Assembly (NCBI GenBank): GCA_051861545.1
Contig: JBIMKP010000020.1
Location: 13,486-77,485, forward strand
From: CAISCU01 sp051861545
GTDB lineage: Bacteria; Bacteroidota; Bacteroidia; UKL13-3
DNA: 64,000 bases
Direction of reading: 5' to 3'
Both the position numbers and the translations under genes were made by a program. Each line of letters begins with the position of its first letter. The stretch's first letter is position 1. Of the stretch, positions 16,627-25,163 are shown piece by piece. The notes under the pieces are model-generated. The model was given only the letters and a program-made list of their open reading frames with translations, had not been told where the DNA came from and did not search any database.

Positions 16627-17933
16627 TAATCAATTCTGGTAATATCAGCACCAATTGCTTGCAAACGTTTATCTATAAATTGATAACCACGGTCTATTTG
16701 TTCGATATTGTTTATGGTACTAGTTCCTTGAGCTGCTAATGCCGCAATTAACATTGAAACACCAGCTCTAATATCAGGTGAAGACATTGTTATACCTCTT
16801 AATTTGGTTTCTCTATTCGAGCCAATTACAACCGCACGATGTGGATCGCAAAGAATAATTCTAGCACCCATATCAATTAAATTATCTACGAAAAACAACC
16901 TGCTTTCAAACATCCATTGGTGAATTAAAACAGAACCTTTTGCTTGAGTTGCAGTTACTAGTGCAATAGAAATTAAATCGGGAGTAAAGGCAGGCCAAAT
17001 GCCATCTTTTATCGTTAAAATTGAACCATCAATTAATGTATCAATTTTAAAAGAATCTTGAGATGGTAGATAAATATCATCGCCTCTAAATTCCATGTGA
17101 ATTCCCATTCTTTGAAAGATTTTAGGTATAATTCCTAAACTTTCAATTGAGCAATCTTTGATGGTTATTTCAGATTGTGTTGTAGCAGCTAATCCAATAA
17201 AACTGCCAATTTCAATCATATCTGGAAGCATTCTATGTTTGCATCCTCCTAATGAATCAACACCTTCAATATGTAATAAATTAGAACCAATGCCAGTAAT
17301 TTTAGCACCCATTGAATTGAGCATTTTACACAATTGCTGAACATAAGGTTCGCAAGCAGCATTGTATAAACTTGTTTTTCCTTTTGCAAGAGTTGCTGCC
17401 ATTACAATATTTGCTGTTCCGGTAACCGATGCTTCATCTAAAACCATATAGGTTCCTTTTAAATTACTTGCATTTATTTTGTAAAAACGGTCACCTAAAT
17501 TATGCTCAAAATTGGCTCCTAAGTTTTCAAATCCTCTTAAATGTGTATCAACTGGCCTTCGACCAATTTTATCACCACCTGGTTCAGGAATATATGCTTT
17601 GCCGAAACGTGCTAAAAGTGGACCAATTATCATGATAGAACCACGTAAACTCGCACCTTTCTTTTTAAAATCTTCGCTAATTAAATATTCAAGGTTGATA
17701 TTTTTTGCTCTAAATGAATAGGTTCCTTCTTCAATTTTGTTGACATCAACTCCTAAATCACCTAATAACTCAATCAATTTCATAACATCCCTGATATTTG
17801 GAATATTACTAATGATTATTTCTTCTTCTGTAAGCAATACTGCAGATAAAATCTGTAATGCTTCATTTTTTGCACCTTGAGGGATAATTTCTCCCTTTAA
17901 TTGTTTACCACCGTTTACTTTAAATGAGCCCAT
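16626..17933 (-). CDS. murA: UDP-N-acetylglucosamine 1-carboxyvinyltransferase (MurA)
   Basis: Cytosolic enzyme of 435 aa catalysing the first committed step of peptidoglycan synthesis, transfer of enolpyruvate from PEP to UDP-GlcNAc. The N-terminal GGKQLKGEI and KNEALQIL (Lys22-Asn23) motifs, the GPLLARFGKAYIPEPGGDKIG loop (given in two parts: GPLLARFG and PEPGGDKIG) and RGGYQF-like C-terminal IDRGYQFIDKRLQAIGA identify it. In the mobile loop the residue equivalent to the fosfomycin-target Cys115 of E. coli is Asp121 (GAT codon, 17571-17573). Asp at this site is known from other MurA enzymes and makes them insensitive to fosfomycin while still active. It lies 9 bp after the barrel gene and is coupled to the thioredoxin-fold gene. 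Confidence 0.97.
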   Translation of the reverse strand: MGSFKVNGGKQLKGEIIPQGAKNEALQILSAVLLTEEEIIISNIPNIRDVMKLIELLGDLGVDVNKIEEGTYSFRAKNINLEYLISEDFKKKGASLRGSIMIIGPLLARFGKAYIPEPGGDKIGRRPVDTHLRGFENLGANFEHNLGDRFYKINASNLKGTYMVLDEASVTGTANIVMAATLAKGKTSLYNAACEPYVQQLCKMLNSMGAKITGIGSNLLHIEGVDSLGGCKHRMLPDMIEIGSFIGLAATTQSEITIKDCSIESLGIIPKIFQRMGIHMEFRGDDIYLPSQDSFKIDTLIDGSILTIKDGIWPAFTPDLISIALVTATQAKGSVLIHQWMFESRLFFVDNLIDMGARIILCDPHRAVVIGSNRETKLRGITMSSPDIRAGVSMLIAALAAQGTSTINNIEQIDRGYQFIDKRLQAIGADITRID

Positions 17934-17942
17934 TTTTATTTT

Positions 17943-19601
17943 TTAAAAGGTAAAGTTAAATCCACCTAGCAAATTAAATCCATAAACAGGATATTTATAC
18001 CATTTTTGATAGGTATTGCCAGCTAAATTGTTAAAATTGATGAATGCTGATAAATGTTTTTTATACCTGTATTCTAATCCAAAATTCAAATCAGTAAATG
18101 CTTTAATCTTATCTTCGGTTAAACCACTGTTACTTTTTATAAGTACATTTCTATCTCCCCAATAAAATATGTCAAGTTTAAATAGAAACTTATCGCCCAT
18201 ATTATAAGTAAGGTTGGTTTTTACTTCTAGTTCAGGTCTGCCAAAGGCTTTATTAATTTTAGATAAAGTATAGTTATTTAAAATTGCAGCTGCATTAATT
18301 CTGAATTTTTCACCAAAACCATGATTCACACTTACAAGGAGTCTTGTTAAACTGCCTTTACCTTCATCAAAAATAGTAAACTGACTAAATGTACTTGAAT
18401 CATATCCATAAAATAAGTTGTTTTCTATTTTTGATGATGATGTTTGAATATTAAATCCAGTCATAGGGCCAATTTGACCTTTAAATCCACCATACACTTC
18501 AAATTTATTGATAGTATTATCTAATTCTGGATTTAAAACAAAAATGTTTTCAGTAGTAATACTTCTTAATGTATTCACTTGAACATTACCATTTATACCT
18601 GCATAAACAGTCATTTTACTAGGGATTAATGCAAATCCTCCTTCTGCTTTTGGAAAAAAATGACCACTCGATTTACTGCTATCTGCAATAAACATGGTAT
18701 TAAATCCACCTTTTAAATAAAATTCTTTTTCTTCTATTTTAATTTCAGGATTTAAGTGTAAAAAACGTCTATTATATGTTAAAGCTACATTGTTATATTG
18801 GTTAATTCTAAAACCAGCATCTAATTCAAAAGGAATTTCTTCGAAGGTTTTTGTAAGGATACTTTTTAAAACAAAATCGTTTTCATTTTGACTTCTATTA
18901 TTCTGATACCTGTAATAACCCAATTCAGTTTGGTGAGCAAAACCACTGCTATCTTTTTTGGCTGAGGAAGCTTTTCCTTTTAAATCAATGGTTTCATAGA
19001 TTACTTTACCAATATTTTCTGCATCAACTATTTCTGTTGGTGTAGCATACAATTGAACTCTATTTCTATAATAATAAGCATCTAATGAATAAACTTGTTT
19101 TGCTTTGAATGTTTTTACATATCCATAAACCGTGTTATTAGAAAAGTTATTAAAATTCTCATCACCATTTGATGATAGGTGTTTAACAAAAAATCCAGTT
19201 TGGAATTTTTTGTTTCTAACGCTATTTATATAAAACTCGAATAGGGGAGTTGCATAGTTTCCAAATCCGAAACGAGTATAATTGTTTTTCAATTTAGGTA
19301 ATAAAGAAGTACCCAAACTCAATGGTTTAATTGTATAAACATTAGGTTCAACAGCAACAGGTTTAACAGGCTCTACCTCATATTTAAAATCAGGTCTTTT
19401 TAATTCTGGTTTTTCTGGATTAGGATTAACCGGAATTTTAATTGCATCAGATAAAATAGGTTTGAATGTTTTTTCAACATCAAAAATTCTACTTTCTATA
19501 GTGGTATCTTTTGTTTGAGAATTTGCTTGAGGAGTGAATCCAACAATACAAATAACAATGCCAAACAAATACATTTTTATGTTCATTTTATTTGTTTTCA
19601 T
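17943..19601 (-). CDS. TonB-receptor-like outer-membrane beta-barrel protein without plug
   Basis: A 552-aa exported protein: signal peptide (MNIKMYLFGIVICIVGFTPQANSQ), a proline-rich region (~residues 55-90, NPNPEKPELKRPDF...VEPVKPVAVEP), and then ~20 amphipathic beta strands to a C-terminal Phe (GFNLLGGFNFTF). It looks like the barrel of TonB-dependent receptors but has neither plug domain nor TonB box that I can see. The Pro-rich segment might span the periplasm. It overlaps the end of the TPR gene by 14 bp if the first ATG is used; the second Met (19586) would place it one base after that stop. The TBDR-TPR-barrel-murA arrangement suggests an envelope complex; the function is not known to me. 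Confidence 0.75.
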   Translation of the reverse strand: MKTNKMNIKMYLFGIVICIVGFTPQANSQTKDTTIESRIFDVEKTFKPILSDAIKIPVNPNPEKPELKRPDFKYEVEPVKPVAVEPNVYTIKPLSLGTSLLPKLKNNYTRFGFGNYATPLFEFYINSVRNKKFQTGFFVKHLSSNGDENFNNFSNNTVYGYVKTFKAKQVYSLDAYYYRNRVQLYATPTEIVDAENIGKVIYETIDLKGKASSAKKDSSGFAHQTELGYYRYQNNRSQNENDFVLKSILTKTFEEIPFELDAGFRINQYNNVALTYNRRFLHLNPEIKIEEKEFYLKGGFNTMFIADSSKSSGHFFPKAEGGFALIPSKMTVYAGINGNVQVNTLRSITTENIFVLNPELDNTINKFEVYGGFKGQIGPMTGFNIQTSSSKIENNLFYGYDSSTFSQFTIFDEGKGSLTRLLVSVNHGFGEKFRINAAAILNNYTLSKINKAFGRPELEVKTNLTYNMGDKFLFKLDIFYWGDRNVLIKSNSGLTEDKIKAFTDLNFGLEYRYKKHLSAFINFNNLAGNTYQKWYKYPVYGFNLLGGFNFTF

Positions 19602-22600
19602 TTTGTTTGATTCTTTGCTCTATTTGTTGTTTCTGTTTATCTTTTTGTTGATTTTCTAGGTCATTAACTTCTATGAGTTTTTGTTTAGCAAGTGCTAATA
19701 TATCCTGACCTTCATAATTGTCTATTAAGCTTTGCAAAGTTGCTTTTGCTTGAAAGAAATCATTTTGTTTAATCAAAATATCTGCTAAAAGTAAATAAGC
19801 TTTTGCAACCCAAAACTCATATGCACTGAATTGATCTGCTAAGTCATAAATAGTTTTTTGTGCTGTTTTATATTCCTTTCTTAAAAATTGAATATAGGCA
19901 AGGTTGTATTTTGATTCAGCACCATAAACATTTTTTGTTTCTCTTAAAATACCCGCAAATTCTATTTGAGCAGAATCTAATTTCATTCTATTCATATAAA
20001 ATCTTCCAGCAATAATATGTGCTTCTAGTAATTGGTCTTTTAAGCCAATCCCTGAATTAATATATTTAAATGCTGCAAATGCTGCTGAATCAGATTTACC
20101 TTGTAAATTACTACAACGCATTTGACCGAGAATTGAAACCATTAAATTGTCTTTTAATGAAGCAATTCTTTCCAATGCTGAATAATAAGTATAAGCAGCA
20201 TCATAATTTTTCTTCATATAATGAATTGTTGCTGCTTGTCTAGTACTTCTTTCTGTAAAATCACTCCTTAATGCATTTGCAACATATTCGTAGTTAATAA
20301 GCGCTGCATCGTGGTTTTTTAGGATACTTTCAGATTCAGCTTTAAAGTAATTTGCTTTAAGAATAAAGTATCCACCAGGAAATTTATTAATATAATTACC
20401 AAATGATTTTGATGCTTTGGTATAATCTTTTACTTTATATAAATTGAATGCTGCTTCATACGAAAGTGAATCTTGTGAACTAGCCGATACCACTATATTT
20501 GGTAGTACTTTAATAAAGTCTAAATAGGCATCGCTTTCACCTTTATTTACTAAAAGATTTTTAACTATAACCAAACCTTCTTTTGCTTCTTCTGAATTTG
20601 GATAATCTGTAATTAGAACTTTGACCTCAGCAAGAACTTCATCATCCATTTTAGCATTAAACATTGCCAATGCTTTACTTAATCTTGCTTTTCTGATGTA
20701 AATACTTCTTGGATAATTCGTAATTAAAAGGTTGAATTCATTAATAGCAGAAGGATATTCTTCACTCAATAAATACAAATTGGCATTTTCAAAAACGGCA
20801 TCATCAATATAAATTGATTTAGGGAACATTGAAATTAAGGTTTTCAAAACAGCACCTTTTTCTTTGTATTTGTTTTGAACTCCTAAAATCAATGATTTTT
20901 GATACAATGCATAATCAGCTCCATTCAATTTATCACTCACTACTTTGTCATAATATTCAATAGCTAAATCATAATTTCTTGAGACAAAATAACAGTCGGC
21001 AATTCTAATAACAGCGTCGGTATACACTTCAGGACTTGTTTTATTAGGATCGAGTTTTACATATTCTTTAAATGATTCAACGGCAGCATTATACTGTTCA
21101 ATTTTAAGATTTGAATATCCACTTTCATAATAGGATAATGGATAAAACCTAGTTGGTTTGAATTCAGGGAAAGATTGTGCTTTTTGATAAGACGGTAATG
21201 CTTCCTTGTATTTTCCATTTTTATATGAAATTTCAGCCAACCAAAAATGAGATAAACCATTAATATACGGGTCGAAACCAATGTTAATTGCTTTGGTGAA
21301 AAGATTTAATGCATCAGGAAACAAGTTATTTAAATACAATTCTTCAGCTCTATAATATAAAACTCTTTGAAGCATTGTTTTTTCGCTTTTTCCTGGATTT
21401 TTTAAGCTTTCAAGTATTCTAATAGCTTCTTTATAGTTTCTAGCATTTAATAATAAACTACCAAGGTTAGCTCTAATTTCATCAATATGCTCGCTTTCTG
21501 GAAATTGCTCTAAATATTTAACATACTTTGTCATTGCACTTCCTTGCACATTCATTTCATCTGAGATTTTTGCACTAAAGTATAAAGCTTCTTCAGCCAT
21601 TTTACTTGAAGAGTCGGCAGCATAACATTGGTCGAATGCCGCAATAGCATTGGCTTTTTTGTCTGTTTTTAAATAAGAATCTGCCAAGGTATACAATGAG
21701 CTTTGTTTAATTGAATCAGAAGGATTTTCAATTTTTAAAAGTTGTTCAATGGCAAAATTATATTGCTGATTTTTATAATATGAATAAGCCAATTGGAAGT
21801 AATCATTGTTTTTAGGCATAACAGGAGCATCTTTCATAAATTGCTCCAAATAAGGAATAGCCTTTGAATAATTACCCAAATTATAATGAGATTGTCCTAA
21901 CATACCAGCAACATCAATAGCCAAATCTTTATTGGTAATTGTATCGCAATAATTTACAACTTCTTTGAATTGCTTTCTTGAAAAATATATTTGAGCTACA
22001 TAAACAGAGGCTAAAGGACCAAATGTTTTGTGGTATTTAATTCTATTAAAGTGTTCTAATGCTTCATTAAAATCTCCCGATTGGTAACAAACGTAACCAT
22101 AGTAGTAGTTTGCAGCATCGTAAAACTTACTTTTTTCGTCTTTAATTACTTTAAAAGAACTTTTTGATTCTTTAAATAAATTGTTTTTAAACTGACAATA
22201 TCCTAATGTGAAGTAATATTCTTTTTGGTCTGAATTTGATAAGTATTCCGGATTTAAATCGCTCAGCCATTTTACAGCTTCTTTATTGTTTTTGTTCCTG
22301 TAATAAAATCTACCTAATTGGAATTTAGCTAATTTCGATTTTGGATTTTCAGGGTATTTTTGAATGATTCCAATCAAAGAAGATTCAGCATCTGGATTAA
22401 ATAATTCCATTGCGCAGGTTGCAGCGTAATAAGTAGAATTAATTTTTAATTGAGGGTCTTTTGTGATGCCAGAAAACCAAGTGAAATGTTTTTGCGCAGC
22501 GGCAAACTTTTCTTTTTCAAAAAGTTCTAAACCTCTGTTGTAAAATCGAATTTCATCGTCGTAAACCGCTGTTCTTTGGGCATTTGTTGTTAATGCAAAA

Positions 22601-22638
22601 AGTAGTAGTATGACCAGAAAAGCCATAAGCTTTCCCAT
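19588..22638 (-). CDS. Long tetratricopeptide-repeat protein, exported
   Basis: About 1016 aa built almost wholly of TPR helical hairpins (repeats such as AIPYLEQFMKDAP, AVESFKEYVKLDP, AINEFNLLITNYP, ASKSFGNYINKFPG spaced 34-37 residues), ending in a Gln/Lys-rich tail (KDKQKQQIEQRIKQ). I chose Met at 22638 because it begins a clear signal peptide (MGKLMAFLVILLLFALTTNAQ); the frame is open further to 22746, where it would overlap the receptor gene. The protein is therefore placed in the periplasm or at the outer membrane as a scaffold. Bacteroidota often have a large TPR protein beside TonB-type barrels, so a complex with its neighbours is a reasonable inference. Confidence 0.82.
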   Translation of the reverse strand: MGKLMAFLVILLLFALTTNAQRTAVYDDEIRFYNRGLELFEKEKFAAAQKHFTWFSGITKDPQLKINSTYYAATCAMELFNPDAESSLIGIIQKYPENPKSKLAKFQLGRFYYRNKNNKEAVKWLSDLNPEYLSNSDQKEYYFTLGYCQFKNNLFKESKSSFKVIKDEKSKFYDAANYYYGYVCYQSGDFNEALEHFNRIKYHKTFGPLASVYVAQIYFSRKQFKEVVNYCDTITNKDLAIDVAGMLGQSHYNLGNYSKAIPYLEQFMKDAPVMPKNNDYFQLAYSYYKNQQYNFAIEQLLKIENPSDSIKQSSLYTLADSYLKTDKKANAIAAFDQCYAADSSSKMAEEALYFSAKISDEMNVQGSAMTKYVKYLEQFPESEHIDEIRANLGSLLLNARNYKEAIRILESLKNPGKSEKTMLQRVLYYRAEELYLNNLFPDALNLFTKAINIGFDPYINGLSHFWLAEISYKNGKYKEALPSYQKAQSFPEFKPTRFYPLSYYESGYSNLKIEQYNAAVESFKEYVKLDPNKTSPEVYTDAVIRIADCYFVSRNYDLAIEYYDKVVSDKLNGADYALYQKSLILGVQNKYKEKGAVLKTLISMFPKSIYIDDAVFENANLYLLSEEYPSAINEFNLLITNYPRSIYIRKARLSKALAMFNAKMDDEVLAEVKVLITDYPNSEEAKEGLVIVKNLLVNKGESDAYLDFIKVLPNIVVSASSQDSLSYEAAFNLYKVKDYTKASKSFGNYINKFPGGYFILKANYFKAESESILKNHDAALINYEYVANALRSDFTERSTRQAATIHYMKKNYDAAYTYYSALERIASLKDNLMVSILGQMRCSNLQGKSDSAAFAAFKYINSGIGLKDQLLEAHIIAGRFYMNRMKLDSAQIEFAGILRETKNVYGAESKYNLAYIQFLRKEYKTAQKTIYDLADQFSAYEFWVAKAYLLLADILIKQNDFFQAKATLQSLIDNYEGQDILALAKQKLIEVNDLENQQKDKQKQQIEQRIKQNENK

Positions 22639-22733
22639 GAATAGCAGAAATTTTTGCAACCATTCCTGCTGTTTTAGTATATAGACTTGTGCTCGCATAG
22701 TTAGTAAAACGAAACTATACGAGCAATGTATGT

Positions 22734-25019
22734 CTAGAAGCTCCAATTTATCCCCAAAGTGGGCATAATTGGCAATTGATTGATGCGTTTATAGTTCATT
22801 CTGTCGAAATAGAAGATATTTTCTCTATTTAACAGATTTGTTGCGGAGGCTATCATTGTTAATGTATTTTTAGCATTAAACTTGATTTTTTTGCTAATAG
22901 AAACATCAACTCTATGGAAAAATGGTAATCTACCTGAATTAATATCAGTATAAGCAATTCCTAAATTTCCATTTTGATTATTGACATTTGTAGAAACTCC
23001 ACCATTTAGATTTAACAATTCATAAAATCCTTGAGTTTGTGTAAATGGAAAGCCTGAACCTAAATTATAACGGGTATTTAAACTCCATGAATTTTGTTTT
23101 CCAAACTGATAAGTAAATACTAGATTGAAGTTATGGCGTCTGTCGAAATGCGGGAAATAAGTGCGTCTTCCATCATTGCGACTTACAAAAGTTAGTGAAT
23201 AAACAGCCCAGATATACACACTTTTCTTTTCATATTTTATGCGCATATCAGCGCCATATGCTTTTCCAGTTTCTTTAATAATATCTGCTCTTTCGTAATA
23301 AGGTTTATCTTGATTTTTTTCATTGTCATCATATAATTTATCACGATTGATATTGGTTACTTGACTAAAATTCTTCAAGAAAACTTCAGAATTCACCTCT
23401 ATATATCTACCTAAATCAAATTCAATTCCACCAACCAAATGTTCTGCAGTTTGTCTTTTGTATTCGCTGCTTGAACCATTAACTTTATCAGGACTAGCTA
23501 AAAATCCGTAAAATAGATTTACAACATCTTGGTCGCTTACAGCACTCATTAAATTCTGAGAATAGGTGCCTCCAGCAAATTTTAAGCGGATATTTGATGT
23601 TGCATTATATTTGATACCTAAACGAGGTTCTAAACTAGATTCAGCCAAAGATGCATAATAAATAGCCCTAAGACCAGGTTCAACAACCAATCGTTTCCAA
23701 ACCTTTTTATATTTAACAAATGCTTGTAATTCAGTATTGTAATCTTTCGCTTCTAATCTTCTTCCAACACTATTTAAGTAATTAAAATCTGTTGCAAAAC
23801 CAACAGCATCAAAACCATATTTAATATCATCTTTTCCAATAAAATTGGTAAAATTAATACTTCCGTTAAATCCATTTATAGAACTTTCTCTTGGTAATCC
23901 ATCGGTTTCTAATTGTTTCATTAAATATCCAGAATAACCAAAAGCAGCATTAATTACAGTACTTGAGCCATCTGGAATAATAAGCATATTAGCTCCAAAA
24001 CCGCTTGAACCCCAGTTATATTGGGTGTTTGAAAAGTTAGCTTTGTCAGTAAAATTAAATCCAAACAAATTTATTCTACTACCATTAGAAGTAATATGAC
24101 TAAATTTTCCATACAAATCGTTAAAAGAATAAGGCAAACCATTAACAGGATCAGCATTTGGATAAAAGGTTGGAGCTGTTTTATTTAAATACGAAGTTTT
24201 ATAAGATAAAATAACTGAAGAACTAGAACCACCTTCGCTAAAAGCTGAAATGGGTCCTTCAAGAAGAATTTTAGCTGTAATTGGGTTTGCACTCATTTTT
24301 CCGCCAAATTCTTTTTTATTTCCTTCACGAGTATTAACATCTATAATTCCAGAAATTCTACCACCATATTGTGCGTTGAATCCTCCGGCACTAACCTCTG
24401 CATTTCTAATAATATCTGCATCAAAAACAGAAAATAGACCAATAGAATGAAATGGATTATAAATAATCATACCATCCATCATTACTTTATTCATAACTGG
24501 AGGCCCACCTCTAATGTATAACTGACCTCCCTGGTCACCACTAAAATTAACACCAGGTAAAACTTGTAAATATTGAACTAAATCTGGTTCACCACCAAAA
24601 GTAGGTAATTGTTTTAGTTCTTTTTGGGTGATTACATTTGTTGAAATATTTACATTTTCTTTTGCTTTTTGTCTATCAGCTTTAACCTCAAATTCTTGTA
24701 ATTGAGTTGATTTTGGTTTTAAATAGAAATTTTGATTTTGAATTCTACCAGCTACTAAATTTACTTCAAATTTAGAAGTATCGTGACCAATCGACCAACA
24801 CATTAACGTGTATTTTCCAGGTTTCAAGCGAGTAATAGTGTAAAAGCCATTGATATCAGTGGCTTTTCCCATCATTAATTCCTTGACTACAACATTTGTG
24901 AAAATTACAGGTTCTCCGTTTGATTTGTCGTATACAAAACCCCTAACTTCAGCTGTTTGAGCCCAGTTTTGAAAATAGGAACTAAGACAAATTATTAATA
25001 AAAGTAAATTTTTTTTCAT
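22734..25019 (-). CDS. TonB-dependent receptor with carboxypeptidase-regulatory-like domain
   Basis: Outer-membrane gated channel of 761 aa. Signal peptide KKNLLLLIICLSSYFQNWAQ, then a beta-sandwich domain (residues ~23-105, VRGFVYDKSNGEPVIFTNVV...GFYTITRLKPGKYTL) typical of Bacteroidota receptors. The plug domain follows (~130-235, with LPTFGGEPDLVQYLQVLPGV and QLYIRGGPPVMNKVMMDGM) and then a 22-strand barrel ending in GINWSF. Substrate unknown; no SusD-like partner is adjacent, so this is not a canonical glycan-utilisation locus. It is the first gene of the minus-strand group ending with dnaJ, and shares a 144-bp divergent intergenic region with the polysaccharide locus. Confidence 0.9.
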   Translation of the reverse strand: MKKNLLLLIICLSSYFQNWAQTAEVRGFVYDKSNGEPVIFTNVVVKELMMGKATDINGFYTITRLKPGKYTLMCWSIGHDTSKFEVNLVAGRIQNQNFYLKPKSTQLQEFEVKADRQKAKENVNISTNVITQKELKQLPTFGGEPDLVQYLQVLPGVNFSGDQGGQLYIRGGPPVMNKVMMDGMIIYNPFHSIGLFSVFDADIIRNAEVSAGGFNAQYGGRISGIIDVNTREGNKKEFGGKMSANPITAKILLEGPISAFSEGGSSSSVILSYKTSYLNKTAPTFYPNADPVNGLPYSFNDLYGKFSHITSNGSRINLFGFNFTDKANFSNTQYNWGSSGFGANMLIIPDGSSTVINAAFGYSGYLMKQLETDGLPRESSINGFNGSINFTNFIGKDDIKYGFDAVGFATDFNYLNSVGRRLEAKDYNTELQAFVKYKKVWKRLVVEPGLRAIYYASLAESSLEPRLGIKYNATSNIRLKFAGGTYSQNLMSAVSDQDVVNLFYGFLASPDKVNGSSSEYKRQTAEHLVGGIEFDLGRYIEVNSEVFLKNFSQVTNINRDKLYDDNEKNQDKPYYERADIIKETGKAYGADMRIKYEKKSVYIWAVYSLTFVSRNDGRRTYFPHFDRRHNFNLVFTYQFGKQNSWSLNTRYNLGSGFPFTQTQGFYELLNLNGGVSTNVNNQNGNLGIAYTDINSGRLPFFHRVDVSISKKIKFNAKNTLTMIASATNLLNRENIFYFDRMNYKRINQLPIMPTLGINWSF

Positions 25020-25163
25020 TTGAATGGCACGAATATAATAGACAGCCCTAAGAGTTCAAGTTAATTTTTATCTTCAAAAAGTTGCATTGCTTTTATAATA
25101 ATTAAAGGTTTTCATTATTTTGCGGCTTGCTGTGGCATTGCCATTCAAACAAATTTTACATGA
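25020..25163. promoter_or_regulatory. Divergent region between receptor gene and polysaccharide locus
   Basis: Holds the promoters for two long opposing transcription units. A near-consensus -7 box ttattttg (7 of 8 to TAnnTTTG) lies at 25115-25122 in the direction of the polysaccharide genes, 41 bp before the first start codon, but its -33 partner is poor. An 11-bp palindrome tggcattgcca lies at 25133-25143. A TGGCACG at 25025-25031 lacks a sigma-54 -12 box. Confidence 0.35.

Noticed and set aside
17571..17573. Asp in the MurA loop as an acquired resistance mutation
   Set aside because: The surrounding loop fits the lineage-type sequence, so it is more likely ancestral than acquired.
25025..25041. 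Second sigma-54 site before the polysaccharide locus
   Set aside because: TGGCACG is present but there is no TTGC-like box at the right distance, and it is 139 bp from the gene.
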